From NCBI GenBank assembly GCA_947630805.1, contig CANRIV010000010.1, positions 17,703 to 81,702 on the forward strand: a DNA stretch of 64,000 nt, in the 5' to 3' direction. Shown here in pieces: positions 10,197 to 21,039 of the stretch; the first letter of the stretch is position 1, and each line of letters opens with the position of its first letter. The DNA comes from an uncultured Lachnospiraceae bacterium. GTDB lineage: Bacteria > Bacillota > Clostridia > Lachnospirales > Lachnospiraceae. Made by a program: the position numbers and the translations under genes. The notes beneath the pieces are model-generated. The model was not told where the DNA came from. It did no database searches and saw only the letters and a list, made by a program, of their open reading frames with translations.

Positions 10197-10634
10197 CTAC
10201 TGGCAAAGTTTTGTAACAATCTGCTGAATGACTTTTCCATCTGCTCTTCCTTTAAAAGCAGGCATAACTGTCTTCATAATCTGCCCTTTGTTTTTGGTAG
10301 CAATCACATCGGCAAATTTTTCATTTAATTCTGTCTCAACTTCCTCAGCGCTCATAAGTTGTGGTGCATAGAAATTGAATACATCATACCTTGCCTGATA
10401 TTCCTCCAATAAATCTGTCCTCTCAGCCGGGCAGCTGTCAATCTGCTCTTTTACGGTTTTCAATTCTTTTAAAATTACTTTATTGACCATTTCCTCCGGA
10501 ATATTTTCTCTGCATCCCGCATCAATTCCGGCCTTTTTTACCGCCTGAATTAATGCGGAAATAGATTCCTTTCTCGCTTTGTCTCTCGCCTTCATTGCTG
10601 CAATCATATCTGTCTGTAATGTCTTAATATCCAT
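10197..10634 (-). CDS. yqeY: GatB/YqeY domain protein
   Basis: MDIKTLQTDMIAAMKARDK..., C-terminal GQIMKTVMPAFKGRADGKVIQQIV typical of YqeY. Confidence 0.9.
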   Translation of the reverse strand: MDIKTLQTDMIAAMKARDKARKESISALIQAVKKAGIDAGCRENIPEEMVNKVILKELKTVKEQIDSCPAERTDLLEEYQARYDVFNFYAPQLMSAEEVETELNEKFADVIATKNKGQIMKTVMPAFKGRADGKVIQQIVTKLCQ

Positions 10635-10636
10635 CT

Positions 10637-12562
10637 CTATCTCCCTCTTTTCTTTTTATTTTTTTGATTTCTCTTTTTTGGATGATATTGTTCTTTTTTT
10701 ACACTGTTTTGGGAATTGTTTTTCCTCCGTCTTAAATCGTCTTTCTTATAGTTTACTTTTTCTTTTTTCAGTTGTCTAGGTTTAATCAGACAATTTGCTC
10801 CGAATCCAATCAAATCCTCTCTCCCGGCAATATGAAGTGCCTCTTTTACCAATTCATAGTTTGCCGGATTCCGGTACTGCATCAGCGCCCTCTGCATGGC
10901 TTTTTCATGCGGATTCTTTGGTATATATACCTTCTCCATTGTCCGCGGATCCACACCTGTGTAATACATTACGGTAGACATTGTAGAAGGCGTAGGATAA
11001 AAATCCTGCACCTGCTGCGGATTGTAACCGATATCTCTCAGATATTCCGCCAGTTTTACTGCTTCTCTCATATCAGAGCCCGGATGTGAACTCATAAGAT
11101 AAGGCACCACAAACTGTTTTTTCCCCATGCTCTGATTGAAACGATAATATTTCTCAATAAATTTTTCGTATATACAATGCGGAGGTTTTCCCATATAGGA
11201 AAGCACCTTATCTGAAACATGCTCCGGTGCCACTTTCAACTGCCCACTGATATGATGCTCTATCAGCTCTCTGAAAAATGTATCATCTTTATCTTCCATA
11301 ATATAATCAAACCGGATTCCGGAACGCACAAAGACCTTCTTCACTTTCGGAAGTTCCCGCAGCTTCCTTAACAGATTTAGGTAATCCCTATGGTCCACAT
11401 TCAGATTCTTACACGGTTTTGGAAAGAGACATTGCTTATTTTTACACACACCATTTTTCTGTTGTTTTTTACAAGATGGATGATAAAAATTTGCTGTTGG
11501 TCCTCCTACATCATGGATATATCCTTTAAACCCCTTCATTTCTGTTATTTTTATCGCTTCTTTTATTACAGATTCATGACTTCTGGACTGGATGACCCTT
11601 CCCTGATGGAATGTAAGCGCACAGAAACTGCAGGCGCCAAAACACCCCCGGCAGCTAATCAGAGAATGCCGGATTTCTTCTATCGCCGGAACTCCGCCCT
11701 CCGTCTCATAGGAAGGATGGTAAGTGCGTTCATAAGGAAGATCATAGATGTCATCCATCTCCCGGGTAGTCAATGGCATTTGCGGTGGATTCTGCACCAC
11801 ATAAACTCCATTTGGATATGGCTCTACCAGGGTTTTTCCATTTATTGCATCTGTATTTTCACTTTGAATCTTAAAACTGCGGGCATAATTTAATTTATCC
11901 TCTTTCATTGCGTCATAAGAAGGCAGAATTATCGGATCATATGCCAGTGACAAATCTCTGGTTTGAAAAACAGTTCCCCGAATATAAGTGATATCTTTAA
12001 TATCCATTCCGCTATCCAAAGCATCCGCAATTTCCACCATGGATTTTTCACCCATTCCGTATGAGATAATATCTGCCTGGCTATCCAACAGTATGGAACG
12101 TTTCAGACGATTGCTCCAATAATCATAATGAGCCATTCTTCTGAGACTTGCCTCGATTCCCCCTATAATGATTGGCTTGTCCTTATACGTATGACGAATT
12201 AAATTACAATAGACAACCGCCGCATGGTCCGGTCTTTTGCCAATGACTCCACCCGGAGTATAGGCGTCTTTGTCACGTCTTTTTTTGGAAACATAGTAAT
12301 GATTTACCATGGAATCCATATTTCCTCCCATGACAATAAACCCAAGACGGGGCTCTCCCAATATATTTATACTCTCATCATTTTTCCAATCCGGCTGTGC
12401 AATAATACCCACCCGGTATCCATGTGCCTGCAGGACACGACTGATAATTGCATGACCAAAAGAAGGATGGTCCACATACGCATCCCCTATGACATATACA
12501 AAATCCAACTGCTCTATTCCCTGTGCTTCCATATCTTCACGGGAAATTGGTAAAAAAGCCAT
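10637..12562 (-). CDS. YgiQ family radical SAM protein
   Basis: Radical [16 protein letters not shown] motif; YgiQ-like N-terminus [12 protein letters not shown] and [14 protein letters not shown] region; conserved size. Confidence 0.93.
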   Translation of the reverse strand: MAFLPISREDMEAQGIEQLDFVYVIGDAYVDHPSFGHAIISRVLQAHGYRVGIIAQPDWKNDESINILGEPRLGFIVMGGNMDSMVNHYYVSKKRRDKDAYTPGGVIGKRPDHAAVVYCNLIRHTYKDKPIIIGGIEASLRRMAHYDYWSNRLKRSILLDSQADIISYGMGEKSMVEIADALDSGMDIKDITYIRGTVFQTRDLSLAYDPIILPSYDAMKEDKLNYARSFKIQSENTDAINGKTLVEPYPNGVYVVQNPPQMPLTTREMDDIYDLPYERTYHPSYETEGGVPAIEEIRHSLISCRGCFGACSFCALTFHQGRVIQSRSHESVIKEAIKITEMKGFKGYIHDVGGPTANFYHPSCKKQQKNGVCKNKQCLFPKPCKNLNVDHRDYLNLLRKLRELPKVKKVFVRSGIRFDYIMEDKDDTFFRELIEHHISGQLKVAPEHVSDKVLSYMGKPPHCIYEKFIEKYYRFNQSMGKKQFVVPYLMSSHPGSDMREAVKLAEYLRDIGYNPQQVQDFYPTPSTMSTVMYYTGVDPRTMEKVYIPKNPHEKAMQRALMQYRNPANYELVKEALHIAGREDLIGFGANCLIKPRQLKKEKVNYKKDDLRRRKNNSQNSVKKEQYHPKKRNQKNKKKRGR

Positions 12563-12570
12563 AGTCCCTC

Positions 12571-15039
12571 CTAAAGTGACTGCTCTGCTGCTTCCAAAGT
12601 TTTATATCCCTGCAGATGTACAGTATTTTCTATGGTCATCTCCGCCAGATTTTTCCCTTCTCTTGCAAGTTCCACAATAAACCGTCCATACATTTCCAGC
12701 AAAGCATCCGAATACGTCAAAAGCTCACCTTTTAAATAAGTCTCATAGGATGTGTTATCCATTTCATCCGCATCTCTTGTAATATCCCGGGCATTGGACG
12801 CAAGTTTCGGATATTTCCGGGCGAATTCTTTCATCCACTGCACCTGTATTTCGGAAATCTGTTCTACGATGGCTTTGCTTTGCTCGGACTTTTCAGGAAA
12901 ATACTTCTGTATCTGTTCATACTCTTTGGGCGCTGTAAACTCCATCATTCTTCCATATTTTTCTGTAATCATGTTCCAGCCTTTCTTTTTATTTTCCTGC
13001 CATAAATCTCTTATGCAGCAAAGCATATCATTATTCCACGTCATATACTGGCTTTTCCTCATGATATAGAAAAACGGCCAGTCATTCTGACAATCTGCGC
13101 GTCCACCTTGATTCTGTACTTTATCAAACGCTTCAAATTCCAGTTTTATAATCTGTTCCATCACTTCATCCCGTTCAGACATATTCTGATTCTTCTTGGC
13201 CGCACAGGCATCCGCTTTTTTCATAATCTGCTCCACATAATCATTTAAAAAATTAGATTCGGTCTCTTTTATTATTTTCTGCCGGCCTAGCTCATGAATA
13301 ATTAACCGGGCCACAATCTCAATCGTCAGGACTTTTCTGTCCTTTTCATTCAAATTCGTATTACTGTAGCAATCATCTTTCCAAGCCGTCCTCTGGTCCG
13401 GCATATCTGCCATCGCTCTTAAAATATCTCCCACTTCAGGAAGAATTTCCAGTTTTTTCGTTCCTTCCAGCATCCATTTATAATATGGGGCATATTTTCT
13501 ATTGAGCAGAAACAGACATTTCATTGTGTGCTGCATAAACTCTGAGATACATATATAGGCAGTAACATAATCTTTTCTTGCCATTGCTCTTGCATAATTA
13601 CATTGTCCGGTCTGCGCCATCGCCGCAATTTCTCTTGCAAGTTTCACCATTCTCGCCGCCTCCGGCTGTTCGAAAAAACCTTTACGTATTTCGGAAAAAA
13701 TTTTTTCGTCATCCCGGAAAACTATACCATTGGTTACCGTGGCAAGCCGATAATCTTCCAACTCAATCCATTGCTCCAGTTCTCTTGGGCTTTGCCGTAA
13801 CCCTGTATATTTTTCATAAAAATCTCCTATGATCTGCACGCCGCATCTTCCCTGTGCCATTTTTGTATCAACTCTTGTAATTCCCTGATATTCTTTCGGA
13901 AGTTTTTCATATTCCTGCTGTAATTTATCACCAATCAGATGGTATGTGTCTTCTGTAATCCACATACAGAAGCCCGGTCCAAAATCATGATCCATGGAAT
14001 AACAGTCGTCAAACCCAAAGCGTTCTGAGCCTTCTCCTACAAATCCCACAGCAATTTTATTTTCATACTGCGGAAATTTTTCATGTATCATCGGCGCACC
14101 ATATTCTCTGTAAAAATCCTGCGCCAGCTGTATTCCGGATATCTTTGATTCTTTTTTTTGAACTTTTGAAGAAAAATCTATCGCACTATCTTTTTTATCA
14201 CACACTTTGCAGTCTGTATCTTTTATCTCTTTTCTCTCCGGATGAATTTTCAGTTTCTGATATACACTCTCCAGATTTTCTTTGGTAATCTGATAAGCAG
14301 TTCCTTTTCCCATATTAATTTCAATTTCTTTTAGTGCTTCCTCATATAACGGTACTGCTTTTTTATAATTTCCTTTTTTACACTGTGCCGCTGCCATCGC
14401 ACTAAGCGCCGCACTATAATGGAAATTTTTCACTTCATCTTTCCGGTAAATGGAAAGGGCTCTCTCAAGATATTCTAACGCTTCATCTACCCGGTCTAGT
14501 TCCAGAAGAGAGGCTGCCAAATTAGAACAGGAAACAGCTGTCTCAATCTCTGAATTTTCTATTTTTTCGATAATATTCAATGCTTTTTGCTGATACTGCG
14601 CCGCCTGATTAAAATCATTCATCTCCTGATAAACCAGCGCAATATTATTGTTCAGACTTGCAAACCTGTAATCATCCGGAGCAATATTTTTTGTATAAAT
14701 ATCACATGCTCTGTCATAGTATTCTAATGATTCCTGCAGCAGACCTGCAGCTCTATGCGCATTTGCAATGTTTTGAAGCGCTGTCGCATATTCCACAGTG
14801 CCTTCTATCCCCATTTCTTTCATTAGACGAATGCAGTCTCTGCACGCCTGAATAGATTTTTCATACTGGCTGGTATCTCTGAAAAATCCCATCATCTCAT
14901 TCAATATCGTAAACTGAGCAGGTTTATCCGCTTCTTTTAACGCCTGCTTCATACTACGATTTAAAAATGTCTCAACTTCAGAAATTCTTTTTTCCTCAAA
15001 TAATTTGTCCAACTGTGCAATAAATTGATTGATGTCCAT
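12571..15039 (-). CDS. TPR protein with DUF4037 (nucleotidyltransferase-like) and DUF4125 domains
   Basis: N-terminal tandem TPRs ([25 protein letters not shown] etc.); NTase-like [21 protein letters not shown]-terminal [27 protein letters not shown] (DUF4125). Confidence 0.75.
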   Translation of the reverse strand: MDINQFIAQLDKLFEEKRISEVETFLNRSMKQALKEADKPAQFTILNEMMGFFRDTSQYEKSIQACRDCIRLMKEMGIEGTVEYATALQNIANAHRAAGLLQESLEYYDRACDIYTKNIAPDDYRFASLNNNIALVYQEMNDFNQAAQYQQKALNIIEKIENSEIETAVSCSNLAASLLELDRVDEALEYLERALSIYRKDEVKNFHYSAALSAMAAAQCKKGNYKKAVPLYEEALKEIEINMGKGTAYQITKENLESVYQKLKIHPERKEIKDTDCKVCDKKDSAIDFSSKVQKKESKISGIQLAQDFYREYGAPMIHEKFPQYENKIAVGFVGEGSERFGFDDCYSMDHDFGPGFCMWITEDTYHLIGDKLQQEYEKLPKEYQGITRVDTKMAQGRCGVQIIGDFYEKYTGLRQSPRELEQWIELEDYRLATVTNGIVFRDDEKIFSEIRKGFFEQPEAARMVKLAREIAAMAQTGQCNYARAMARKDYVTAYICISEFMQHTMKCLFLLNRKYAPYYKWMLEGTKKLEILPEVGDILRAMADMPDQRTAWKDDCYSNTNLNEKDRKVLTIEIVARLIIHELGRQKIIKETESNFLNDYVEQIMKKADACAAKKNQNMSERDEVMEQIIKLEFEAFDKVQNQGGRADCQNDWPFFYIMRKSQYMTWNNDMLCCIRDLWQENKKKGWNMITEKYGRMMEFTAPKEYEQIQKYFPEKSEQSKAIVEQISEIQVQWMKEFARKYPKLASNARDITRDADEMDNTSYETYLKGELLTYSDALLEMYGRFIVELAREGKNLAEMTIENTVHLQGYKTLEAAEQSL

Positions 15040-15103
15040 TTTTTCTTTTCCTCACTGTTTGCTTCTCTGCTTTATATCATAACTTTCCCATTCCCATAAT
15101 ACA

Positions 15104-15147
15104 AGAAAAAAGTCTAAAACAGAATCCTTCCGATTCTATTTTAGACT
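15104..15147 (-). terminator. Rho-independent terminator
   Basis: AGTCTAAAACAGAATC/GATTCTaTTTTAGACT stem followed on minus strand by TTTTTTCTT. Confidence 0.85.
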
Positions 15148-15181
15148 ATGCGATACCCCTCGTCAAACACATATCCTGAGC

Positions 15182-17362
15182 CTATTTTGCTCCATGCGTA
15201 ATGATAATTAATTTTAACTCATCCCCCTGATACAAAAGTTCCATCTGCTCTGCACTGTCAGAGGACTGATAACTGTTATATGTAACATCCATATCTTCCA
15301 CCTGATTTAATCCAAACAATTTTCGTATTATCCATCCTATTTTTATTTCCGCGCGATAAGACTCCTTTGGTGTTGAATATACCTCTTCTGTTTTTTTATA
15401 AGAAATCCCCGGATGAAACCCCGCTATATTAGATATTTTATCTGCTGTGATAAATTCACCGATTACAACATTATTTTCATCCCGCACATATAATATTCCC
15501 GGCGAGAAATAATCTAATTTATAATTTTCATTCTGCTTGCTGATATATTGGCTTATCTCATATAAATCTTTGCATACACCGGATAATACTCCATTGACTG
15601 CTGTATTGACAAGCGTATCTTTTGCCCCATTTATTATCGTATGAATTCCCATTGCATCCGCATATTGACGATAAGCATTTTTTAATTCATCATCCGAATA
15701 TTTTTCTCCGGCATATACACCTCCAAACCCACACTGCGAGTGAGAAAATCCAATCGGATTTGGATATTGGAATAATACCTCCTTATATAACAGAACACTT
15801 CCTCCGGCTTTTCCCATCTGATACTTCAAAGGCCCTAACTTAACTTTTGCTCCAAGATTCATTTTGATACTGGAGTTGTTACTTATTATCATTGAGTCAA
15901 CATTATCGTCCAATAAATATTGCTCTCTGTATATTTCCTGTGCCTTTGCTTCTTTCTCACTGCTTTCCTGAAAACTGCGGGTCATTTCCATTTCCACTGC
16001 ATTTGTGGAAAGTTTCATAGGAATCATTCCCAAAATACATATTCCGATATCCAGACCACATCCTACATCCAGACTGGCTTCTCCTTTCGCTTTGGATACA
16101 ATTTCCGGTTTGCTCTGTTGCTGTTGTTCGGTTGGCTGATTTATATCAACTGCCGGATGTGGGTAGTCATATTCCCTTGCTATGTGGCTGCATTTTCCTT
16201 CTGCGTCTGTTTCTATTTGAAGAAATCCAGACGTATCCACGCAATACTCCAGAGATAACGTTCCTTTTGCAGTGAGCGTCAACTGTATTGCAATTCCCAG
16301 TGACAGATAATTTACTTGATTGACATCACTATTTAATATCGGAAGTGCTGCTTCCATACCTATCAGATATGTTCCAAGCACAATCTTGCCTTTTTCTGAT
16401 TTCGTAGTATCTTCAATATCTATTATTTGAACAATATCACTTAAATCTGCATTAAAATCATCTAATCCGATTTCCTTTTCTCCTTTTATAGACAAATCAA
16501 TTTTATGCTTCGTCATCAACCCAATAGAATAATCATTCACTTTTATTTGATCTTTTTTCTTATCATAATGGTAATCGAGTACCATTTTAACTGCAGGCTG
16601 ATCTAATGTTACGCTTCCCTGTAATGCGATATCGCATAAATCCGATTTTGCTTTATTTTTTATGTTGAGTTTCAATTTGTCACATAATAAGATATAGTCT
16701 TTTGCGATAGATTTTTGCGATGCTTTTTGGTAAGTAAATCCTACTTCTGTATCACCAATTAATACTGCATCCTGTATTGCGGTTGCAAAAAGAAGGGCAG
16801 GTTTTCCGGTTGCGTATTTTAATTTTCTATTGTCCGGCTGCATTTCCACTGCTACATTGTCGGAAGGAAAAAAGAAAGAAGAAGAGATTGTACCTTTCTC
16901 CCCTTCTTCAGTACTTAAATAAATATCAGAAAAAACTTCTTTGATTGATGGAATTGAAAATTCCACGTAAAAGACATTATTTTTTTCATAAGAGGAAATA
17001 TATTTACCACAAAAACCCATTTGAAAAAAAGACTGCCCAGCTTTTTTGTCCGGATAAACACAAAAAATATCATTTTGTTTCATAGAAGAAAAAATTTGAG
17101 GCACTTCTTTTTTATATTTTAAAATATATCTTTTTCCCTCTTTCTCCACATCATCAAAATTTTTTTGAATTTCCTTACCATTTTCAATACATAAAACATC
17201 CGGATTGAATTTTACACGGTTTTTATGATTCGCTGTCATTTCTACACTACTGAATACTTTGCGATGATACATTTTTGAAGCAAAAAAAACGCTCAGTGCC
17301 GTAATAACCAATCCACTGACGACAATAATACAAATAATATATATTTTCTTCTGATTCTTCAT
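15182..17362 (-). CDS. Large membrane-anchored exported protein of unknown function
   Basis: 726 aa single N-terminal TM (IYIICIIVVSGLVITALSVFFA) followed by long beta-rich-looking extracytoplasmic region; no family recognised; GGAG RBS. Confidence 0.7.
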   Translation of the reverse strand: MKNQKKIYIICIIVVSGLVITALSVFFASKMYHRKVFSSVEMTANHKNRVKFNPDVLCIENGKEIQKNFDDVEKEGKRYILKYKKEVPQIFSSMKQNDIFCVYPDKKAGQSFFQMGFCGKYISSYEKNNVFYVEFSIPSIKEVFSDIYLSTEEGEKGTISSSFFFPSDNVAVEMQPDNRKLKYATGKPALLFATAIQDAVLIGDTEVGFTYQKASQKSIAKDYILLCDKLKLNIKNKAKSDLCDIALQGSVTLDQPAVKMVLDYHYDKKKDQIKVNDYSIGLMTKHKIDLSIKGEKEIGLDDFNADLSDIVQIIDIEDTTKSEKGKIVLGTYLIGMEAALPILNSDVNQVNYLSLGIAIQLTLTAKGTLSLEYCVDTSGFLQIETDAEGKCSHIAREYDYPHPAVDINQPTEQQQQSKPEIVSKAKGEASLDVGCGLDIGICILGMIPMKLSTNAVEMEMTRSFQESSEKEAKAQEIYREQYLLDDNVDSMIISNNSSIKMNLGAKVKLGPLKYQMGKAGGSVLLYKEVLFQYPNPIGFSHSQCGFGGVYAGEKYSDDELKNAYRQYADAMGIHTIINGAKDTLVNTAVNGVLSGVCKDLYEISQYISKQNENYKLDYFSPGILYVRDENNVVIGEFITADKISNIAGFHPGISYKKTEEVYSTPKESYRAEIKIGWIIRKLFGLNQVEDMDVTYNSYQSSDSAEQMELLYQGDELKLIIITHGAK

Positions 17363-17379
17363 TTTTATCTCCGATTTTT

Positions 17380-17550
17380 TTATTGTCCCAGTTGTTTTTT
17401 AGAATATTGATTCAGCTTTATAAATATTTTCTTCTTTAAATCTACAAAATTAAAAATTAATTTTTTCATATACACGCATCCCAGACTGATAAAGGCTAAT
17501 ATACTGATAATGCCTGCAATTATTCCAACAATTTTCAATCCCTTGTGCAT
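17380..17550 (-). CDS. Small single-TM protein (56 aa), not in ORF track
   Basis: Translated by hand: MHKGLKIVGIIAGIISILAFISLGCVYMKKLIFNFVDLKKKIFIKLNQYSKKQLGQ*; preceded by GGAGGAAATTCAA RBS; sits in operon gap. Confidence 0.6.
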   Translation of the reverse strand: MHKGLKIVGIIAGIISILAFISLGCVYMKKLIFNFVDLKKKIFIKLNQYSKKQLGQ

Positions 17551-17564
17551 TTGAATTTCCTCCT

Positions 17565-18419
17565 TTAAACGATTACTTTTTTTCTCGTCAGTTTTTGTGT
17601 TACTTTATTGAGATTTGTTACCAGAACATCTCCGGTAATCCTTAGTTTCTTTTCATCGTTTTGCTGATTTAAATATGATATGTAATGATAAATATATTCT
17701 AAATCGCTTATCCCGTTTGCAAAAACACCCTTTAATAGATAATAAGCCGTCTGATATCCCGTCTCTATCATTTTATGGATAGTATCCTGTTGAAATATTA
17801 CAGAGTCGGTAAGTAAATTTTTAATTGGAAACGTTATTTTTATAATCCTTTCATCAAAAAATGTATTTTCAAACTTGTAACAGCAATCATCAAAATAAAT
17901 ACATATAATATAGTCCAGCTTATGTTTTAAAAACGGATAAACGGGAATATTATCAATCAACGCCCCATCAAAATACTTTTTATCTTCAATTTTTACCGCA
18001 CGGTTATATATTGGCATTGCCACGCTGGCTTTTAAATATCTGGGTATCTGATTATGCGCAACTTTTCCTAAATCTTTATATACTACCTCTTTGTTATTCA
18101 TATGAAACAACGTCATATAGAAAAATTGGGAAATGATATCACTGGGCGCGTATAAACTTTCTATAGCATTTTGCAAAAAACTACTGCGGAGAATCTTACT
18201 GACAAACATACGATTATCATTATTACATACCTTTTTCCACATGTCCTCTGCTTTTTCAAGTTTATTTGCCGCAAAGGCATAAGCATTTAGAACACCTACA
18301 GATGAACTGCTGATATATTTGAAATTGTCATATGAAATATATTCACCAAGCGCCTTCAATGCACCTAACTGATATGCCCCTTTTGCCATCCCGCCTGACA
18401 GAACTAATCCTATCTCCAT
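17565..18419 (-). CDS. Patatin-like phospholipase
   Basis: Oxyanion loop GLVLSGGMAKGAYQLGAL, nucleophile-elbow-like SSSVGVLNA, DGALIDNIP Asp motif; start at ATG behind GAGG RBS rather than the upstream TTG used in the ORF track. Confidence 0.85.
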   Translation of the reverse strand: MEIGLVLSGGMAKGAYQLGALKALGEYISYDNFKYISSSSVGVLNAYAFAANKLEKAEDMWKKVCNNDNRMFVSKILRSSFLQNAIESLYAPSDIISQFFYMTLFHMNNKEVVYKDLGKVAHNQIPRYLKASVAMPIYNRAVKIEDKKYFDGALIDNIPVYPFLKHKLDYIICIYFDDCCYKFENTFFDERIIKITFPIKNLLTDSVIFQQDTIHKMIETGYQTAYYLLKGVFANGISDLEYIYHYISYLNQQNDEKKLRITGDVLVTNLNKVTQKLTRKKVIV

Positions 18420-18442
18420 TTTTTTAACCTCTGTATATATCA

Positions 18443-18507
18443 AAGCAAAAGAGGTAATCCTATACAATGGGGGGGGGATACATATATGTAAAGGACACCT
18501 CTTTGCC
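18443..18507 (-). repeat. Long imperfect hairpin enclosing a G9 homopolymer and ACATATATGT palindrome
   Basis: AAAGAGGT(18448-18455) pairs with ACCTCTTT(18497-18504), extended by TCC/GGA; loop has 9 consecutive G (18469-18477) and palindrome 18480-18489. Confidence 0.6.
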
Positions 18508-18518
18508 TTAATAGCTTT

Positions 18519-18980
18519 TTAAACCAAAATCATTCCATTTGCATCTGACTTTTTACACAATGCAATAATGAATTCCACAAATGCAATAATTGCCGGAACA
18601 AATGTCCAGGAAAACAGCAAATACAAAACGCCCGCTGCAGTTTTTCCTGCATAAAATTTATGTATACCAATAGCTCCCAGGAAAAACGCTAACAGACAGT
18701 AAATTACTTTATCTACTGCTTTTGTATTATTTGCCACATAGGCACTTCCTCCATTTACCCCTGCTTCATTGCTGACATTAATGTTAATTCCTCTATTTAT
18801 AGAATTTTCATCTTTCTTTTCTACTTTCGAAACGATTGTTTTTGTCTCGGTTTCAAAAACTTCAACTTCGTCACCAACGTGCGGAACAAAATTAAGGTCC
18901 ATTGTGCGGACTTCTTTGATTCCACCATCATCCATTCCGATTGAAATAATGTCATTTTTTACATCTAAAATTTTTGCCAT
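18519..18980 (-). CDS. TM2 domain-containing protein
   Basis: C-terminal TM2: VIYCLLAFFLGAIGIHKFYAGKTAAGVLYLLFSWTFVPAIIAFVEFIIAL; AGGAGGAAAACT RBS before ATG. Confidence 0.85.
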   Translation of the reverse strand: MAKILDVKNDIISIGMDDGGIKEVRTMDLNFVPHVGDEVEVFETETKTIVSKVEKKDENSINRGININVSNEAGVNGGSAYVANNTKAVDKVIYCLLAFFLGAIGIHKFYAGKTAAGVLYLLFSWTFVPAIIAFVEFIIALCKKSDANGMILV

Positions 18981-19171
18981 AGTTTTCCTCCTTTTTTGAA
19001 ATATCAATGACTATTTTTTCATTTACAATTAATGTACCATCTTTCGACATATTTTGCAATATATTAGTTTGCATTTTTAAAATAATACTTTGTTTTTGTC
19101 GTGCTGTATCTGATTTAGAATTTATTTATAGCATAAATGAAAAGATTTATGAATTCGTTAAGGAGGCTTTT

Positions 19172-19411
19172 ATGAGCAAAAATATAAATCATAAAGACTA
19201 CTACATCCGACTTGGTTTAAATATTGCATATTATCGAAAATTAAGGGGATTGACACAAATGGAACTTGCTGAAGCCGTTGATATCAGCCGTACCCATATG
19301 AGCAATATCGAAGCTCCAAATATGCCCACGGCGATTTCTATGGAACTGGTTTTTGATATTTCAGATATTCTGGAAGTCCCTGTCAGTTCATTGTTTGATT
19401 TCAATCGTTAA
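19172..19411 (+). CDS. Xre-family HTH regulator
   Basis: LGLNIAYYRKLRGLTQMELAEAVDISRTHMSNIEAPN...; AAGGAGG RBS directly upstream of internal ATG; divergent to TM2 gene. Confidence 0.87.
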   Translation: MSKNINHKDYYIRLGLNIAYYRKLRGLTQMELAEAVDISRTHMSNIEAPNMPTAISMELVFDISDILEVPVSSLFDFNR

Positions 19412-19413
19412 AT

Positions 19414-19460
19414 AAAAAAGATGTTCCAAAGCATCCTGTTTGCTTTAGAACATCTTTTTA
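19414..19460 (+). terminator. Rho-independent terminator
   Basis: AAAAAGATGTTC...GAACATCTTTTT stem with inner AAAGCA/TGCTTT. Confidence 0.85.
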
Positions 19461-19497
19461 TCATTGACTTTAAAATTTATTTTCTGCTATCTTTTCC

Positions 19498-20331
19498 TCA
19501 ATTTTTTCTAAAACTTCCTTTTATGATTACTGACGCAAAATAAAACAAAAGAAACATTACCAGATTGACCACGACGACACTGGCGCCGGCAGGAATAGAA
19601 AAAGCGTATGAGCAGACCAATCCGGCAGTAAAATTTATCAAGGCCAAAATGGCAGAACAGATTGTGACGCTCAGAAAGCTCTTGAATATCCGCATAGACG
19701 TTAATGCCGGAAAAATAATCAGACTGGAAATCAACATTGCTCCCATCATTTTAATTCCAATCACTACAGTTACCGCTGTAAAGACAGAAATAATTGTATT
19801 GTATGCCCCCACTCTGACTCCTGTAGCTCTGGAAAAATTTTCATCAAAAGTTACGGCAAATATTCTATGATAAAATATGACAAACATTATCATGACAACA
19901 ACAGATAGAAACACACTTGCAGTAACATCTTCTTTTGACATTGCCAAAATGCTTCCAAACATATAACTATATACATCTGTACTAAGCCCTGTAGTAAGAG
20001 AAGTAACAATAACGCCTACCGCAAGTGCAGAAGATGATACCATGGCGATTGCCGCATCGTTTTGAACTCTTCCATTTTCTTCCAGACGCAGTAAAAGAAA
20101 GGCGGCCACAATCACAACCGGTATAGCAAACTGAATCGGAGCAAATCCACATGCAATAGCAATGGACAAGGCTCCAAATGACACATGAGATAATCCATCT
20201 CCTATCATGGAATATCTTTTCAATACCAGACTGACTCCCAGAAGGGCAGCACACAGAGACACCAGGCTTCCGCCAATCAGGGCTCTTACAATTACTTCAT
20301 ATCTTAGCATTTCACTAATCATGCAGGCCAC
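19498..20331 (-). CDS. znuB: Zinc/manganese-type ABC transporter permease
   Basis: ABC-3 family TM permease (GSLVSLCAALLGVSLVLKRYSMIGDGLSHVSFGALSIA). Confidence 0.9.
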   Translation of the reverse strand: MACMISEMLRYEVIVRALIGGSLVSLCAALLGVSLVLKRYSMIGDGLSHVSFGALSIAIACGFAPIQFAIPVVIVAAFLLLRLEENGRVQNDAAIAMVSSSALAVGVIVTSLTTGLSTDVYSYMFGSILAMSKEDVTASVFLSVVVMIMFVIFYHRIFAVTFDENFSRATGVRVGAYNTIISVFTAVTVVIGIKMMGAMLISSLIIFPALTSMRIFKSFLSVTICSAILALINFTAGLVCSYAFSIPAGASVVVVNLVMFLLFYFASVIIKGSFRKN

Positions 20332-21022
20332 CTCCCAGAAACATTTCAGATATATTTGATTTTTTATATTCTTCTACTGTTCCAAAAAAGTCATTATCCG
20401 GACCCAAATGTAAAATATGAGAAGCATATTTTAAAGCATTTTTTATATCATGCGTTACCATGATAATCGTCATTCCTTCTTCATTTAATTTTTTTATTTG
20501 TTCATAAAAATCTGTAGCTGCAAACGGATCCAGACCGGTTACCGGCTCATCCAGTATCAGTACGTTATCAGCGGCGCAAAGTGCCCTCGCAAGAAGCACT
20601 CTCTGCTGCTGTCCCCCGGATAACTCTCTGTAACAGTTTTTCTTTAAATGAAAAATTCCAAGCTTATCCAGATTGCTTTTCGCCTCTTCTCTGTCTGCTT
20701 TTGTGTAGAAAGGACTTCTGTGCTCTCTGTTTAACATTCCGGATAATACCACTTCCCATACACTTGCCGGAAAATCTTTCTGCATATCTGTCTGCTGCGG
20801 AAGGTATCCGACACCTTTCAGACTACTGCCTTTCTGAGGAAAGACAATCTTTCCCTCCAATGGTTTCAGCAATCCCAGCAGTGTTTTGACCAGCGTACTT
20901 TTCCCGGTCCCATTTTCTCCCACAATACAGAGATATTCTCCGTCGTCTATTTTAAAATTCAAATTTCCTGCCACAATTCTGTTTTCATATCCCAATGTGA
21001 CATTACTACATTCAAAAACCAT
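20315..21022 (-). CDS. znuC: Zinc/manganese-type ABC transporter ATP-binding protein
   Basis: Walker A GENGTGKST, LSGGQQQRVLLARAL, VLILDEPVTGLDP; overlaps znuB by 17 nt. Confidence 0.92.
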   Translation of the reverse strand: MVFECSNVTLGYENRIVAGNLNFKIDDGEYLCIVGENGTGKSTLVKTLLGLLKPLEGKIVFPQKGSSLKGVGYLPQQTDMQKDFPASVWEVVLSGMLNREHRSPFYTKADREEAKSNLDKLGIFHLKKNCYRELSGGQQQRVLLARALCAADNVLILDEPVTGLDPFAATDFYEQIKKLNEEGMTIIMVTHDIKNALKYASHILHLGPDNDFFGTVEEYKKSNISEMFLGGGLHD

Positions 21023-21039
21023 TCTTTTTTCTCCAAATT

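Noticed and set aside
12571-18419. CBASS-like system (nucleotidyltransferase plus patatin effector)
   Set aside because: The NTase-like domain is DUF4037 in a TPR protein, not a recognisable CD-NTase; a terminator and a 726-aa unrelated gene separate it from the patatin, and no Cap accessory genes are seen
18420-18467. N-terminal extension of patatin from TTG (MYRITSFALIYTEVKK)
   Set aside because: Internal ATG has a good GAGG RBS and begins directly with the conserved GLVLSGG motif
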